From: Lachnospiraceae bacterium
Lineage (GTDB): Bacteria; Bacillota; Clostridia; Lachnospirales; Lachnospiraceae
Assembly: GCA_024697225.1 (NCBI GenBank)
Contig: JAILGA010000073.1
Coordinates: 1-47,654, forward strand
Direction: 5' to 3'
DNA: 47,654 bases
The notes beneath the pieces are model-generated. The model did no database searches. It was given only the letters and a program-made list of their open reading frames with translations, and was not told the origin of the DNA. The position numbers were made by a program, and so were the translations under genes. Positions 1 through 8,759 of the stretch are shown one piece after another. Position 1 is the first letter of the stretch. Each line of letters begins with the position of its first letter.

Positions 1-796
1 CTCTGATCGACGTTGACATGCTTTGAAGAGTCCGGGAGAGTTTACCGACTTCGTCGTTGCTTTCGATCAGGATCTCCTCGCTAAAATCCCCCTCCTCGTA
101 CTTCTTTGCCACACGTATCATCTTGTTGAGCGGTTCGGTAGCGTCCTTCACAAGGATGTAGATCATAAAGAATGCGACCAGGATCGTCATGATAAGAACC
201 ACCGAAAAGGTAATGACCGTGGATCTCGTCTGCTCTGAGAGCTGGGATTCAAACCAGTCCACAGAGAAATCGACGCCGATGATACCGGCAACCTCTCCTT
301 TCGAATCAAATACCGGGCTGTATGCGCTGTAGAAATATCCCCAGGCATCCCTGTATGGCACCTCATCCACTGAGGCCCTGCCCAGACTCGCGGCGTACAG
401 AGCATCGGTGAAAAACACCGGCTCACCGAAATCACTTGCTGATTCCAGCGCCGGGTCCACCGTAAAGGTAAAATTGCCGTCGCCTTCATCTTTAATGCCG
501 TAAACAAATTCAAGTTCGACATTATCACGAAATACAGCCAGCTTATCAAAGACCTCGCGGTATTCAGGTGTATCCTTGTCACCGGCAGTGAGTTTTTCGA
601 GTTTGTCGCCGTTCAGGGATCCTGCGGCGCAGTTTGCTATATCAAGCATTCTCTGCTGGATCGAACGTCTTATGGTCATCCTGGCTCGCGAGACCGAAAC
701 AAGGCATATGATACTGTTTGACACAGCCAGTATCACTGCCACCATTACTATTAATCTTGTAAAAAGACTCCTCTCAGGCAGTTTCCTTAAGTCCAT
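1..796 (-). CDS. Membrane sensor protein with extracellular Cache-like domain and HAMP, partial (runs off left edge)
   Basis: About 265 codons of the N-terminus are visible; the gene continues past base 1. Residues about 10-35 form a first membrane segment. An extracytoplasmic region of about 150 residues follows, ending in a Cache-like strand pattern (DAWGYFYSAYSPVFD, then GIIGVDFSVDWF). A second membrane helix (VVLIMTILVAFFMIYILV) leads into a HAMP segment (EPLNKMIRVAKKYEEGDF). The output domain (kinase, GGDEF or chemoreceptor) lies outside the window. The ATG at 796 was chosen because the membrane segment follows directly; no strong ribosome site precedes it. The start overlaps the end of a small receiver-like frame (774-905). 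The sensor architecture is clear, the output is not. Confidence 0.8.
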   Translation of the reverse strand, partial: MDLRKLPERSLFTRLIVMVAVILAVSNSIICLVSVSRARMTIRRSIQQRMLDIANCAAGSLNGDKLEKLTAGDKDTPEYREVFDKLAVFRDNVELEFVYGIKDEGDGNFTFTVDPALESASDFGEPVFFTDALYAASLGRASVDEVPYRDAWGYFYSAYSPVFDSKGEVAGIIGVDFSVDWFESQLSEQTRSTVITFSVVLIMTILVAFFMIYILVKDATEPLNKMIRVAKKYEEGDFSEEILIESNDEVGKLSRTLQSMSTSIR

Positions 797-905
797 CGGG
801 GATCAGCCTCATCATTTCCTTCTCAAGTTCTTCGGGGACTACCGGCTTTGTAAGAAATCCGTCAAAACCTTCTTTCCCGGCCGTTTCAGGATGACCATTA
901 TTCAT
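774..905 (-). pseudogene. C-terminal fragment of a response-regulator receiver domain (43 codons)
   Basis: The frame from the ATG at 905 to the TGA at 774-776 encodes a peptide with GKEGFDGFLTKPVVPEELEK. This matches the last third of a receiver domain: helix 4, strand 5 with the conserved Lys-Pro, and helix 5. It resembles the receiver C-termini elsewhere in the window (AYLSKPITLKDL near 18300; DFLAKPFKPQML near 47350). The phospho-acceptor half is absent; upstream is the end of the MATE gene in another context. A sigma-A promoter ends 2 nt before the ATG, so a transcript from it would start inside the frame. I read it as a truncated remnant overlapping the sensor start by 23 nt. A functional mini-protein is possible but unsupported. 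Confidence 0.5.
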
Positions 906-907
906 AC

Positions 908-936
908 ATTTTACTATATTTTCACGCAAATGTCAT
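908..936 (-). promoter_or_regulatory. Predicted sigma-A promoter for the left-edge sensor
   Basis: On the minus strand the -35 is ATGACA (931-936), the spacer 17 nt and the -10 TAAAAT (908-913). Each box is one mismatch from consensus. It lies in the gap after the MATE gene and points to the sensor gene. Transcription would begin near 901, giving the sensor at 796 a leader of about 100 nt. Confidence 0.5.
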
Positions 937-958
937 CTCCGTTTGCAGCAATGACATT

Positions 959-2335
959 TCAGGGCGAAGCTCTTTTGACCGCTTTTATCCATTTCCTGCT
1001 CTTAAGCCTTCCGAAGCACCAGATACACTTGATGATCTGATCGATCTTCATGAAAAAGTATATCCAGAAGGCAGGCAGATGGAGGATCAGTCCGGCAAGA
1101 AGGCCCAGGGGGACTGATGCAACCCAGAGGAACAGCACATCTGCCAGCATCAGGAACCTGGTGTCACCGCCGCCGCGCAGAACTCCTTTCATCATTATCG
1201 AGTTGGTGGACTGGAACATCAGTATGAATGCGATGGCATTCATCAGCTGCCGGGCTATGGCCTTCGTCTCATCTTCGATGTTATACATTGAGATCACGGG
1301 TTCCCTCACAAGAAGGATTATCACTCCGGCGATCAGGCCCAGTACGGCCCCGAATATCATAAAGGTATATGCTTCACGCTGGGCGCGCTCCTTATCGCCC
1401 TGCCCCAGAGTATGCCCCGTAACTATGCAGCCCGCCTGTGCAATGCCCTGTGTCAGAACGGTAGTAAGCTGCTGCGTGACAGTTGTTATCGAATTGGCGG
1501 AAACAAACGCAGCTCCGATATGTCCCATTATGATGGCTACCGCGCTGTTGCCGAATGCCATCAGTGCATCGCTTACAAGTACGGGAATGCTTATGACGAG
1601 ATACTCCCCGATGAGATCCCGACAGTGCATAAAAATATCGCGGAACCGGTAGCGGAGGTTCTTTTCGATCACAAAAAAGTATCCCGCTATAAGAGTACAT
1701 TCGATGAGCCGCGCCAGAAAGGTGCCCAGGGAGGCACCCGCCACCTCAAGTCTCGGAGCGCCGAGTTTCCCGAAGATAAACACCCAGTTGAAAAAGAGGT
1801 TGGATCCGAAGCCCAGGATCGAACAAAACAGGGGAATCCCGGCCTTACCTATACTCCTAAGCACCAGGGTGATGTCAAGTGAAAGTCCCAGCAGGACATA
1901 AGTCGGAACCGCCCAGAAGAAGTATTCTATGCCTTCACTTATGACATCACGGTCGGGTGTATAGATACGCATGATCTGCCCCGGAAAGAGCGCAGTGAGA
2001 ACGGCAAATACGAGTCCGAAGCCCACGCAAAGTCTAAGCATGATGGTCACGGCCTCCTTAAGGGAGTACATGTCCTTTGCTCCCCAGAAGCGTGACACCA
2101 GCACCGATGCACCCATGCCGATACCCATGCAGCAGATATGATATATTGTGATAAACTGGTTCGCCAGTGCGGAGGCGGACAGTGCCGTCTCCCCTAACGT
2201 CCCCAGCATCACTGTATCCATCATGTTGACGCCTATCTGGATGAGGCTCTGCAGCGCAATGGGAAGTGCGATCATTCCCACACGCAGATAAAAATCTTTA
2301 TTGCCCAGACAGGCCCTGAAATCATTTCGGATCAT
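959..2335 (-). CDS. MATE family multidrug/Na+ efflux protein
   Basis: A protein of 458 residues, the usual MATE length, with about 12 hydrophobic segments. The N-terminal repeat has the family pattern LPIALQSLIQIGVNMMDTVM and the G-x-A-L-S-A-x-A-L-A-N-Q helix. The second half repeats the fold (ISIPVLVSDALMAFGNSAVA, then INAIAF-type helices). MATE proteins export cationic drugs or metabolites in exchange for Na+ or H+; substrates cannot be predicted from sequence. No clear ribosome site precedes the ATG at 2335. The gene stands alone, divergent from the PAS/EAL gene. The C-terminus is short and basic (RKWIKAVKRASP). Confidence 0.9.
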   Translation of the reverse strand: MIRNDFRACLGNKDFYLRVGMIALPIALQSLIQIGVNMMDTVMLGTLGETALSASALANQFITIYHICCMGIGMGASVLVSRFWGAKDMYSLKEAVTIMLRLCVGFGLVFAVLTALFPGQIMRIYTPDRDVISEGIEYFFWAVPTYVLLGLSLDITLVLRSIGKAGIPLFCSILGFGSNLFFNWVFIFGKLGAPRLEVAGASLGTFLARLIECTLIAGYFFVIEKNLRYRFRDIFMHCRDLIGEYLVISIPVLVSDALMAFGNSAVAIIMGHIGAAFVSANSITTVTQQLTTVLTQGIAQAGCIVTGHTLGQGDKERAQREAYTFMIFGAVLGLIAGVIILLVREPVISMYNIEDETKAIARQLMNAIAFILMFQSTNSIMMKGVLRGGGDTRFLMLADVLFLWVASVPLGLLAGLILHLPAFWIYFFMKIDQIIKCIWCFGRLKSRKWIKAVKRASP

Positions 2336-2423
2336 AGCGAGATTGAATTTTACCGCACATTCGGCCGGTTGGCAAGCGTGCAGTATGCAACATCTCTCAT
2401 GTAATAATCCGACCGGCTGAGAT

Positions 2424-2452
2424 TTGTATTATTTCTCACAGTATGCTAGAAT
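2424..2452 (+). promoter_or_regulatory. Predicted promoter of the PAS/EAL gene
   Basis: TTGTAT (2424-2429), 17 nt, TAGAAT (2447-2452). The -10 is one mismatch from consensus and the -35 is weak. It sits about 50 nt before the preferred start at 2503. Confidence 0.4.
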
Positions 2453-2502
2453 ACAAAAAGATAGCTTGATATATGCAAGCTTTTGGAGTTGTGGGGAACC
2501 TG

Positions 2503-5487
2503 ATGGAAAAATACCAATGCCCTGAAACAGAATCGGAAATAATCAGAAACAGCGTGATTCCATGCGCCGTTTATCAGTTTATTAATAAAAGGGTTGTGAC
2601 ACTTGCGCTCTCCGCCGGCTTCATGGAACTCTTCGGCTTCACGGACTACGAAGAGACCATCAGGCTGATGGATGAGGACATGTACAGATATTCGCATCCC
2701 GATGATGTTGCAAGGATTTCGGATGCCGCCGTCAAGTTCGCCAGAGACGAAGAAGAATACAGCATAATCTACCGCGTCATGATCAAAGGCGAATACAGGG
2801 TGATCCATTCCTATGGCAGGCACATTTTCACCGAAAACGGTGTGCGGCTTGCGGTTGTGTGGTATGTGGACGAAGGGGCCTACATCGGGGCCGAACAGGT
2901 AGACAACGAATCCATAACAAGAAATTACAGCATATCACTCAGCGAAACAAGTCTGCAGCGCAAATCCAATTACGACTTTCTGACCGGCATTCCCAACATG
3001 ACATTTTTCTTTGAACTTGCCAAGGAAAGCAGGGATTTCGTTCTGGAAAACGGCGGTCACTGCTGTATCGGCTACACTGACTTCAACGGTATGAAATACT
3101 ACAACCAGAAGCACAGCTTTGCCGAGGGCGACAGGATTCTGAGAGGTTTTGCAGGCATATTGTCAAAGCATTTCGGAAACCAGAACATCTGCCGGATAGC
3201 CCAGGATAATTTTGCATTCTTCTCACTGGTGGACGGCCTTGAGGACAAGCTGCAGCTGATCTTCAAAGAGGTTGACGAAATGTGTGCCGACAACAGCATA
3301 ACCCTGAGGGTAGGCATTTACACGGATGATATAGGTGTAGCGGAGACGAGCATTGCCTGCGACAGGGCAAGATTTGCCTGCAATACCCTCAGAAATTCCC
3401 CCGTCTCGGGCTTCAGGTATTTTGACGAGTCTATGCTCAACTACGAGAACAAGAGACAGTACGTTCTCAATAACCTTGATAAAGCTCTCAGAGAACACTG
3501 GATACAGGCTTATTATCAGCCCATCGTCCGCGCCGCAAACGGCAGGGTGTGCGACGAAGAAGCACTTGCCAGATGGATTGATCCTGAGGTCGGCATGCTC
3601 GCTCCTGCCGACTTTATTCCCATACTTGAAGATTCCAGGCTTATCTACAAGGTAGATCTCTATATGCTTGATGAGATCATCAAAAAGATAAAGGCTCAGA
3701 AAGAAGCAGGTCTGTACGTTGTACCCGTGTCGCTCAACCTGTCCCGCACGGATTTCGATGCCTGCGATATCGTGAGCGAGATCTGCACGAGACTTGACAC
3801 CTCGGGTATCGGGCATGACATGATCACCATAGAGATAACCGAGAGCGTGATCGGCACGGATTTCGATTTCATGAAAAAACAGATCGAACGTTTTCAGAAT
3901 CTCGGTTTCCGCGTATGGATGGACGATTTCGGGAGCGGATATTCCTCTCTGGATCTGCTGCAGAGTCTGCACTTTGATCTGATAAAGCTGGATATGCGCT
4001 TTATGAAGCAATTTGACAATTCCGACAAAAGCAAGGTCATAGTGACCGAACTCATGAAAATGGCAATAGGCCTTGGAATGGAGACGGTCTCCGAAGGCGT
4101 GGAGACAAAGGAACAGGTGGAATTTCTGCGGGAAGTCGGTTGCACCAAGCTTCAGGGCTACTATTTCTGCAAGCCCATTTCCTTCGGAGAAATGCTTAAG
4201 AGAAACGAGACGGGAGTTGAGATCGGCTTTGAAAATCCCGATGAATCCGGTTACTACGAATCACTCGGAAGGATCAATCTCTATGATCTGACCGGTGCGA
4301 TCAGCGAAGAAACCGACGGCTATAACAGGTACTTCAACACTCTGCCGATGGCCATAATCGAGACCGGCGACGAGAATTTCAGGATTTCAAGATGCAACAA
4401 AGCGTACAGGGATTTCTTTATAAAGATCTTCGGCGGCTTTGAGACGGGTGTTCCCATGGACTACAGCATAGTAGCGGGCAAACCCGGGGAAGTTTTTGCA
4501 AATGCGGCAAAACAGTGCGCCAGAACAAGAGAGACGCTCTTTGTCGACGAGGGTATAGGCAACAACTCTACGATCCACGCTATGATCAGATATATCGCCA
4601 CCAATCCGGTCACGGGAATTGTTGCCTGTAATGCCGTGGTTCTGGGTATAACAAGCGATGAGGGCAAAGGCATAACCTATGCTGACATCGCCAACAGCCT
4701 TTCCTCGGACTATATCGACCTGTATTATGTGAACATCACCACGGAGGCATATATTCAATATCACCCTGATCCGGCAAACAAGGGACTGTCTGCCGAGAGA
4801 CACGGGAAGAACTATTTCCAGACAGGCAGAAGAAATGCTTATAAGCAGATGGTCAGAGAGGACGCGGAAAGGTTTATCGCCGCCTTTGTCAAAGAGGATG
4901 TGGTCAGGGCGATCGATGATCACGGTGCGTTCACCATCACCTACAGGCTCCTTGTGAATGGCGAGCCGAAATATGTGAACATGAAGGCCGTCCGCATGAA
5001 AAACGATGACAACTATCTCATCATCGGTGTCAACAATGTGGATGCCCAGATGAAGCAGCAGGAAGCTCTTGAAAGGATGCAGGAGGAGCGCATCACCTAT
5101 TCAAGGATCTCCGCCCTCGCCGGAAACTACATATGCATCTATACCGTCGATCCCGGAAACGAGACCTATGTCGAGTACGGAGCGACTGAAGAATATAAGA
5201 AGCTCGGGCTTGACAGTACCGGCAGGCATTTCTTCGAAATGGCCAAAAGGAAGATCACCAGATTCATATATCTCGAGGATCTTGAGCTGTTCAGCAGAGA
5301 ATTTACAAGAGATAACGTCATAAACGATGTATTCGGCGAAGGCGGTATATTTGAGATCAAGTTCAGGCTTATGATAAATGAAAAGCCCACGCTTGTGCGC
5401 CTGAAGGCCGCAAAAGTCGAGGAAAAAGACGGAGTCCAGCTTATAATCGGCATAAGCAACATCGACGGAAGAACAAGAGCTTCCTGA
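2503..5487 (+). CDS. PAS - degenerate GGDEF - EAL - multi-PAS protein, predicted c-di-GMP phosphodiesterase
   Basis: A soluble protein of 994 residues. Order: an N-terminal PAS-like domain (about 10-120); a GGDEF-like domain (about 160-320) whose signature reads AQDNF near residue 232, so cyclase activity is unlikely; an EAL domain (about 335-580) with the EAL glutamate in DEEALARW near 351, DDFGSGYSSLDLL near 473, KLDMRF, SEGVETKEQ near 529 and LQGYYFCKP; then three PAS-like modules (about 600-990), the last two clearly related to each other. EAL enzymes cleave c-di-GMP to pGpG, and the metal and catalytic residues I can see are kept. The ATG at 2503 is preferred over the in-frame ATG at 2473 because GGGGA lies 5 nt upstream of it. 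Convergent with the next gene, 4 nt apart. Confidence 0.88.
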   Translation: MEKYQCPETESEIIRNSVIPCAVYQFINKRVVTLALSAGFMELFGFTDYEETIRLMDEDMYRYSHPDDVARISDAAVKFARDEEEYSIIYRVMIKGEYRVIHSYGRHIFTENGVRLAVVWYVDEGAYIGAEQVDNESITRNYSISLSETSLQRKSNYDFLTGIPNMTFFFELAKESRDFVLENGGHCCIGYTDFNGMKYYNQKHSFAEGDRILRGFAGILSKHFGNQNICRIAQDNFAFFSLVDGLEDKLQLIFKEVDEMCADNSITLRVGIYTDDIGVAETSIACDRARFACNTLRNSPVSGFRYFDESMLNYENKRQYVLNNLDKALREHWIQAYYQPIVRAANGRVCDEEALARWIDPEVGMLAPADFIPILEDSRLIYKVDLYMLDEIIKKIKAQKEAGLYVVPVSLNLSRTDFDACDIVSEICTRLDTSGIGHDMITIEITESVIGTDFDFMKKQIERFQNLGFRVWMDDFGSGYSSLDLLQSLHFDLIKLDMRFMKQFDNSDKSKVIVTELMKMAIGLGMETVSEGVETKEQVEFLREVGCTKLQGYYFCKPISFGEMLKRNETGVEIGFENPDESGYYESLGRINLYDLTGAISEETDGYNRYFNTLPMAIIETGDENFRISRCNKAYRDFFIKIFGGFETGVPMDYSIVAGKPGEVFANAAKQCARTRETLFVDEGIGNNSTIHAMIRYIATNPVTGIVACNAVVLGITSDEGKGITYADIANSLSSDYIDLYYVNITTEAYIQYHPDPANKGLSAERHGKNYFQTGRRNAYKQMVREDAERFIAAFVKEDVVRAIDDHGAFTITYRLLVNGEPKYVNMKAVRMKNDDNYLIIGVNNVDAQMKQQEALERMQEERITYSRISALAGNYICIYTVDPGNETYVEYGATEEYKKLGLDSTGRHFFEMAKRKITRFIYLEDLELFSREFTRDNVINDVFGEGGIFEIKFRLMINEKPTLVRLKAAKVEEKDGVQLIIGISNIDGRTRAS

Positions 5488-5491
5488 TATT

Positions 5492-6295
5492 TCAGTTATA
5501 TCTGCTCAGAAGAGCGCTTATCTTTTCCGGGCTCGGCAGAGAGCCTGTATCTGTAAGGTTGATCCTTTTTATGTCCGCAGGATCCGCGGTTCCTCCTCCC
5601 TTTCCCTTCGAGATTCCCGCATTATCATCCGGTATGCTTATCCCGGCCACATCATGGGCGCTTTTCATGCCGCCGAACATCCCGAGTATCATATCGTTTA
5701 CTTTTCTGAGCTCCCTGTTCTCTTTTTCCACCCGTTCTATTCTGCTCTCGAGATCCTCAACGCGTCCCAAAAGCTCCGAGACAGCCGCGGATGCCGCAGG
5801 TGTGTCATTCTCCGCCCTCTCCCTGTATGACGCTGTTATGACCACATGATAGCGGTCAAGTTCAAGCTTTATTCTCACAAGAGGGCTTTCATACAGGTTT
5901 TCACCCGTTTTTGAGAACCCGTCCGTCTCGCCCTTTGACAGAGCGTCAAGCCTGTCATTCAGAGAGACTGATACGAAGTCCCTCAGTGATTCCATTCTCT
6001 TTGTTCGGGACATATTCTTAAGACCGGGATAGAGGTCCGGATCGATGACAAATTTTACTCTGGAGAATACCTGACCGCCGCCCTTCGATTCAGTAAATCT
6101 GAAAAAGCATTTGCCGTGAAGATTATGAAAAAGCGTGGCGTTGTCCACACAGACCGTACCCTCTTCCGGCTGCTCGCACGAAAGATCCACCGCCTTCAGA
6201 AGATAGACAAAAGCAACCAGACCGGTGTTCCTTGCAATGTAGAAATCACCGATGCATATCCTCTTCTGGTCAAAATAGAACGGTACCTTAGCCAT
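5492..6295 (-). CDS. Conserved-looking protein of unknown function with a central coiled coil
   Basis: A protein of 267 residues without signal peptide or membrane segment; I do not recognise the family. The first 120 residues are a compact alpha/beta region beginning MAKVPFYFDQKRICIGDF. Residues about 170-205 form a short coiled coil (ELLGRVEDLESRIERVEKEN). The tail is low in complexity and Gly/Lys-rich before a short conserved-looking end (SPEKISALLSRY). It begins 26 nt downstream of the GHMP/GalU fusion on the same strand, so the two may be cotranscribed. No strong ribosome site precedes the ATG. Role unassigned. Confidence 0.6.
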   Translation of the reverse strand: MAKVPFYFDQKRICIGDFYIARNTGLVAFVYLLKAVDLSCEQPEEGTVCVDNATLFHNLHGKCFFRFTESKGGGQVFSRVKFVIDPDLYPGLKNMSRTKRMESLRDFVSVSLNDRLDALSKGETDGFSKTGENLYESPLVRIKLELDRYHVVITASYRERAENDTPAASAAVSELLGRVEDLESRIERVEKENRELRKVNDMILGMFGGMKSAHDVAGISIPDDNAGISKGKGGGTADPADIKRINLTDTGSLPSPEKISALLSRYN

Positions 6296-6321
6296 GTGAT
6301 CATTCTACATCAAAAAAACGG

Positions 6322-8289
6322 TCAGGAAAACATCTGATGTGACGGATACCTCAGTTTTACTCTGTCAGCAAATTCCGCCACGGTCTCAACATAACTCCCG
6401 GGAAGTCCCAGGTCATAGGATCTGCCGTTGATGCGATAGCCCATCAGGCCGGAGCGCTCCCTCACCATGTCAAGAGCATCCGTGAGCTGTATCTCTCCCC
6501 GGCTCCTCTTATCCGTTCGGATATTCTCATCCAACGCTGCATAGACATCCTCTGTAAGGATATACTGCCCGAATACTGCCAGATACTCCTTCATCCCGCG
6601 CGGTCCGGCGACAGCCAGATACTCTTCGGCATAATCATCTGTGGGTTTTTCTACCATCTTCTCCACAGTGAGAAGTCTTTTGGCCGCGTCCTCAAAACAG
6701 CCCGCAAGTATCCCGTAGTGCACAACGTCATCAAGCTTCACCGGATGCATTGAAACCATTGTCTTTCCGGAGTTCTCAAAGGCCTCTATCAGCTGTCTCA
6801 TGCAGCTCTTTTCCTCGTTGGAGCGGTATACCATATCACCCAGAAGAAGCAGCACCGGATCGCCGCCCGCAAAATCCCTGCTCTGATATACCGCATGTCC
6901 GAAGCCCCTGCGTTCCTTCTGAAACAGAAACGTCACGCGTTTTCTCAGTTCTCTCAGCATATCATCCATTGCGCGGGCTTCATCGGTAAGCTTTTCCCGG
7001 TTTTCATCCATCAGCGGCGTAAAGAACTGCTCGTAGACCGCTTCCTCCTCGCTTCCGATGATCAGTGCGATCTCCTCGATCCCCGCCTCAAGAAGCTGTT
7101 CAAGCATTATCAGAAGCGCGGGCTTCATCAATCCGTCCGTATCGACAAGCGGCAGAAATGCCTTCTTGACCATCTTGCTCGCGGGATAAAGCCTTGTCCC
7201 AAAGCCTGCCAGCGGTATCACCGCCTTGCGCACGCTTCTTCCGGGTTTAAGAGTGAGCGAAAATGACGGAATGCCGCGCTCTTTTTCAAGATATGCCATC
7301 AGAGCGGCCAGACTGTCCGCATCTTTTGCCAGAAACTGCACCGTTCCGTCCCCCTGGGAACCCACGCCTTTCGCACCAAAGATCCAGGGTCTTATCCTTT
7401 CATCGTTTATGATGCTGTGCAGCACCGGCGCTGTAAGCTCCTCAGGGCACGCAGGCGCCACCTTTTCGTCAAAGTTCTTCTGAGCGCGCTCCATCAAAGC
7501 GCCAAGTCCCTCAGCGTCGCCGCTTATCAAAAGGCTCTTTGCCAGAGCAACGATCTCTCTGTTTTCATCGCCGAGTGCCTCCTGCACACGGCGCTCTTTT
7601 TCATTTTCTGCAAACGGATAGCACTTGTTCAGATCCGCCAGTATCTTCACCGTATCCTTGCTTGCGCAGAGATCAGCGATACAGAAATGGAAAACGTCTC
7701 CCACAGTAAAGCCTTCGGATTCGACTTCCGTTCCGTCAAATTCCATATATACCGGCCTAACTCCATAGGCACAGGCCTGGTCAAGACGTCCGCAGCGGGA
7801 AGGAGTCCTCTGCTCTCCCCTGAAAGCCACCTGCATCTCGCCTTTTATGTTCATCCTCAGCTGATACAGCTGATTAAATGCGCGCGCGACCATGACGCAG
7901 ACGGCAGCAGAAGATGACAGCCCGCTCTTTATAGGCAGAGTCATATCCGTAACGTGTATATGGATCCCGCCTACCGAATAATTGTCATTTATATAGGACG
8001 CAACTCCCGCGACATATGAGAAAAACCCGCCGTCTCTGGCCACTGCCAGAAGCTTCTCCGTATCCATTTCACAGGAAAGTGACTCCCCTTCATAGAAATC
8101 CAGGTCACTGGTGATGATAAACCTGTCCGAGCGCTCCGCGGTAGCATAAATCCCCTGCTCTATACCGGTAACGATCGCGGCGCCCACAGGAACAGCAGAA
8201 TTTACCATCCTGTGCATTCCAGCCCAGTCGCTGTGCTCTCCGAAAAGGCACAGTCTCCCCGGCACAAAGAGTGAAATATGATCAGCCAT
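6322..8289 (-). CDS. Bifunctional GHMP sugar kinase / GalU-type sugar-1-phosphate nucleotidyltransferase
   Basis: A protein of 655 residues made of two enzymes. Residues 1-340 are a GHMP kinase related to galactokinase: the N-terminal PGRLCLFGEHSDWAG resembles the galactokinase signature, and the ATP loop is KSGLSSSAA (about 120-128). Residues about 350-645 are a UTP-glucose-1-phosphate uridylyltransferase-like domain starting VIPLAGFGTRLYPASK, with VEKP and a GDMVY metal-binding strand. The kinase could make a sugar-1-phosphate that the second domain converts to a nucleotide sugar, as Bacteroides Fkp does for fucose; this is inference and the sugar is unknown. The ATG at 8289 has AAAGGAGA 5 nt upstream, so a longer frame from 8304 is rejected. 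Divergent from the importer locus. Confidence 0.82.
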   Translation of the reverse strand: MADHISLFVPGRLCLFGEHSDWAGMHRMVNSAVPVGAAIVTGIEQGIYATAERSDRFIITSDLDFYEGESLSCEMDTEKLLAVARDGGFFSYVAGVASYINDNYSVGGIHIHVTDMTLPIKSGLSSSAAVCVMVARAFNQLYQLRMNIKGEMQVAFRGEQRTPSRCGRLDQACAYGVRPVYMEFDGTEVESEGFTVGDVFHFCIADLCASKDTVKILADLNKCYPFAENEKERRVQEALGDENREIVALAKSLLISGDAEGLGALMERAQKNFDEKVAPACPEELTAPVLHSIINDERIRPWIFGAKGVGSQGDGTVQFLAKDADSLAALMAYLEKERGIPSFSLTLKPGRSVRKAVIPLAGFGTRLYPASKMVKKAFLPLVDTDGLMKPALLIMLEQLLEAGIEEIALIIGSEEEAVYEQFFTPLMDENREKLTDEARAMDDMLRELRKRVTFLFQKERRGFGHAVYQSRDFAGGDPVLLLLGDMVYRSNEEKSCMRQLIEAFENSGKTMVSMHPVKLDDVVHYGILAGCFEDAAKRLLTVEKMVEKPTDDYAEEYLAVAGPRGMKEYLAVFGQYILTEDVYAALDENIRTDKRSRGEIQLTDALDMVRERSGLMGYRINGRSYDLGLPGSYVETVAEFADRVKLRYPSHQMFS

Positions 8290-8519
8290 AAATTCTCCTT
8301 TCACTTAAGGATAATGAAATTCCGACATCCCTTTTACAAAGAATCTGACAGTATCGTAGATTTTTCTGATCATAAACCCGTACAGCGCTCCGGAAATTAA
8401 AGGATCATCAAATACTTTTGCGAACTATTGTACTCCATATGCCGCAATGCAACAACGTTCGTTTGCGCGTTATAATATTATCGTTATATCGTTAATTGTA
8501 TATTTTTTTATTTTTCCTA
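8290..8519. other. Divergent intergenic region between the kinase/GalU gene and the importer leader
   Basis: This stretch carries AT-rich runs near 8470-8515 just upstream of the strong plus-strand promoter, which could act as an UP element. I found no riboswitch-like fold, T-box or tRNA here, and no convincing promoter for the minus-strand gene. Confidence 0.4.
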
Positions 8520-8548
8520 TTGACAAACTAGGTAATAGCGCGTACAAT
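8520..8548 (+). promoter_or_regulatory. Strong sigma-A promoter of the leader peptide and importer locus
   Basis: TTGACA (8520-8525, perfect), 17-nt spacer, TACAAT (8543-8548, one mismatch), preceded by an AT-rich tract. Transcription should start near 8555, giving about 19 nt before the leader-peptide ATG at 8574. Confidence 0.8.
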
Positions 8549-8573
8549 GCGTCAAAAGAAAGGAGGGGACACT

Positions 8574-8663
8574 ATGAAAACTACATTTTGGATGTGTCGC
8601 TGTATGATGTCGGAAAATCGGGCGTGTTCTTTGAAGGAGCGCTGTCGAATGTGTATGTGCTGA
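8574..8663 (+). CDS. Cys/Met-rich leader peptide, 29 residues, candidate transcription attenuator
   Basis: The ATG at 8574 follows AAAGGAGGGG with ideal spacing (7 nt from GGAGG) and lies about 19 nt after the predicted transcription start. The frame ends at the TGA at 8661-8663. Of 29 residues, six are Cys (8, 10, 18, 24, 27, 29) and six are Met (1, 7, 11, 12, 26, 28); the peptide ends RCRMCMC. An intrinsic terminator follows 26 nt later, before the gene for a binding protein with a MetQ domain. This is the layout of amino-acid attenuators such as trp and his leaders, with Cys and Met as control codons. Codons 16-18 (8618-8625) can pair with the 5' side of the terminator. The role is inferred. 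Confidence 0.65.
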   Translation: MKTTFWMCRCMMSENRACSLKERCRMCMC

Positions 8664-8686
8664 GACAGTTTCATGAATATCAATGA

Positions 8687-8721
8687 GCGCCCGGAGTCAG
8701 ATACAGACTGCCGGGTTTTTT
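8687..8721 (+). terminator. Intrinsic terminator / attenuator in the leader of the importer locus
   Basis: CCCGG (8690-8694) pairs with CCGGG (8711-8715). The stem continues AGTC (8695-8698) with GACT (8706-8709), with G8710 bulged, a 7-nt loop and six T (8716-8721). It stands between the leader-peptide stop and the ribosome site of the binding-protein gene. An alternative helix joins TCGGGCGT (8618-8625) to GCGCCCGG (8687-8694), six Watson-Crick GC pairs plus two wobbles, and would block the terminator. A 10-bp tandem duplication (GATGCATAAC, 8722-8741) follows. Confidence 0.7.
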
Positions 8722-8759
8722 GATGCATAACGATGCATAACCAAAAGGAGGAAGAAAAA

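Noticed and set aside
2355-2420. Imperfect inverted repeat (CGGCCGGTTGG and CCGACCGGCTG) between MATE and the PAS/EAL gene
   Set aside because: Arms are about 35 nt apart with two mismatches and no T run; too weak for a terminator or a clear operator.
8305-8573. SAM riboswitch or T-box upstream of the methionine-type importer
   Set aside because: I could not find the T-box sequence or a SAM-aptamer-like fold; the transcript leader before the peptide is only about 19 nt.
8447-8686. 79-codon frame across the importer promoter
   Set aside because: It spans the TTGACA-17-TACAAT promoter and has no ribosome site; the 29-codon Cys/Met frame at 8574 has promoter, ribosome site and terminator in the right places.
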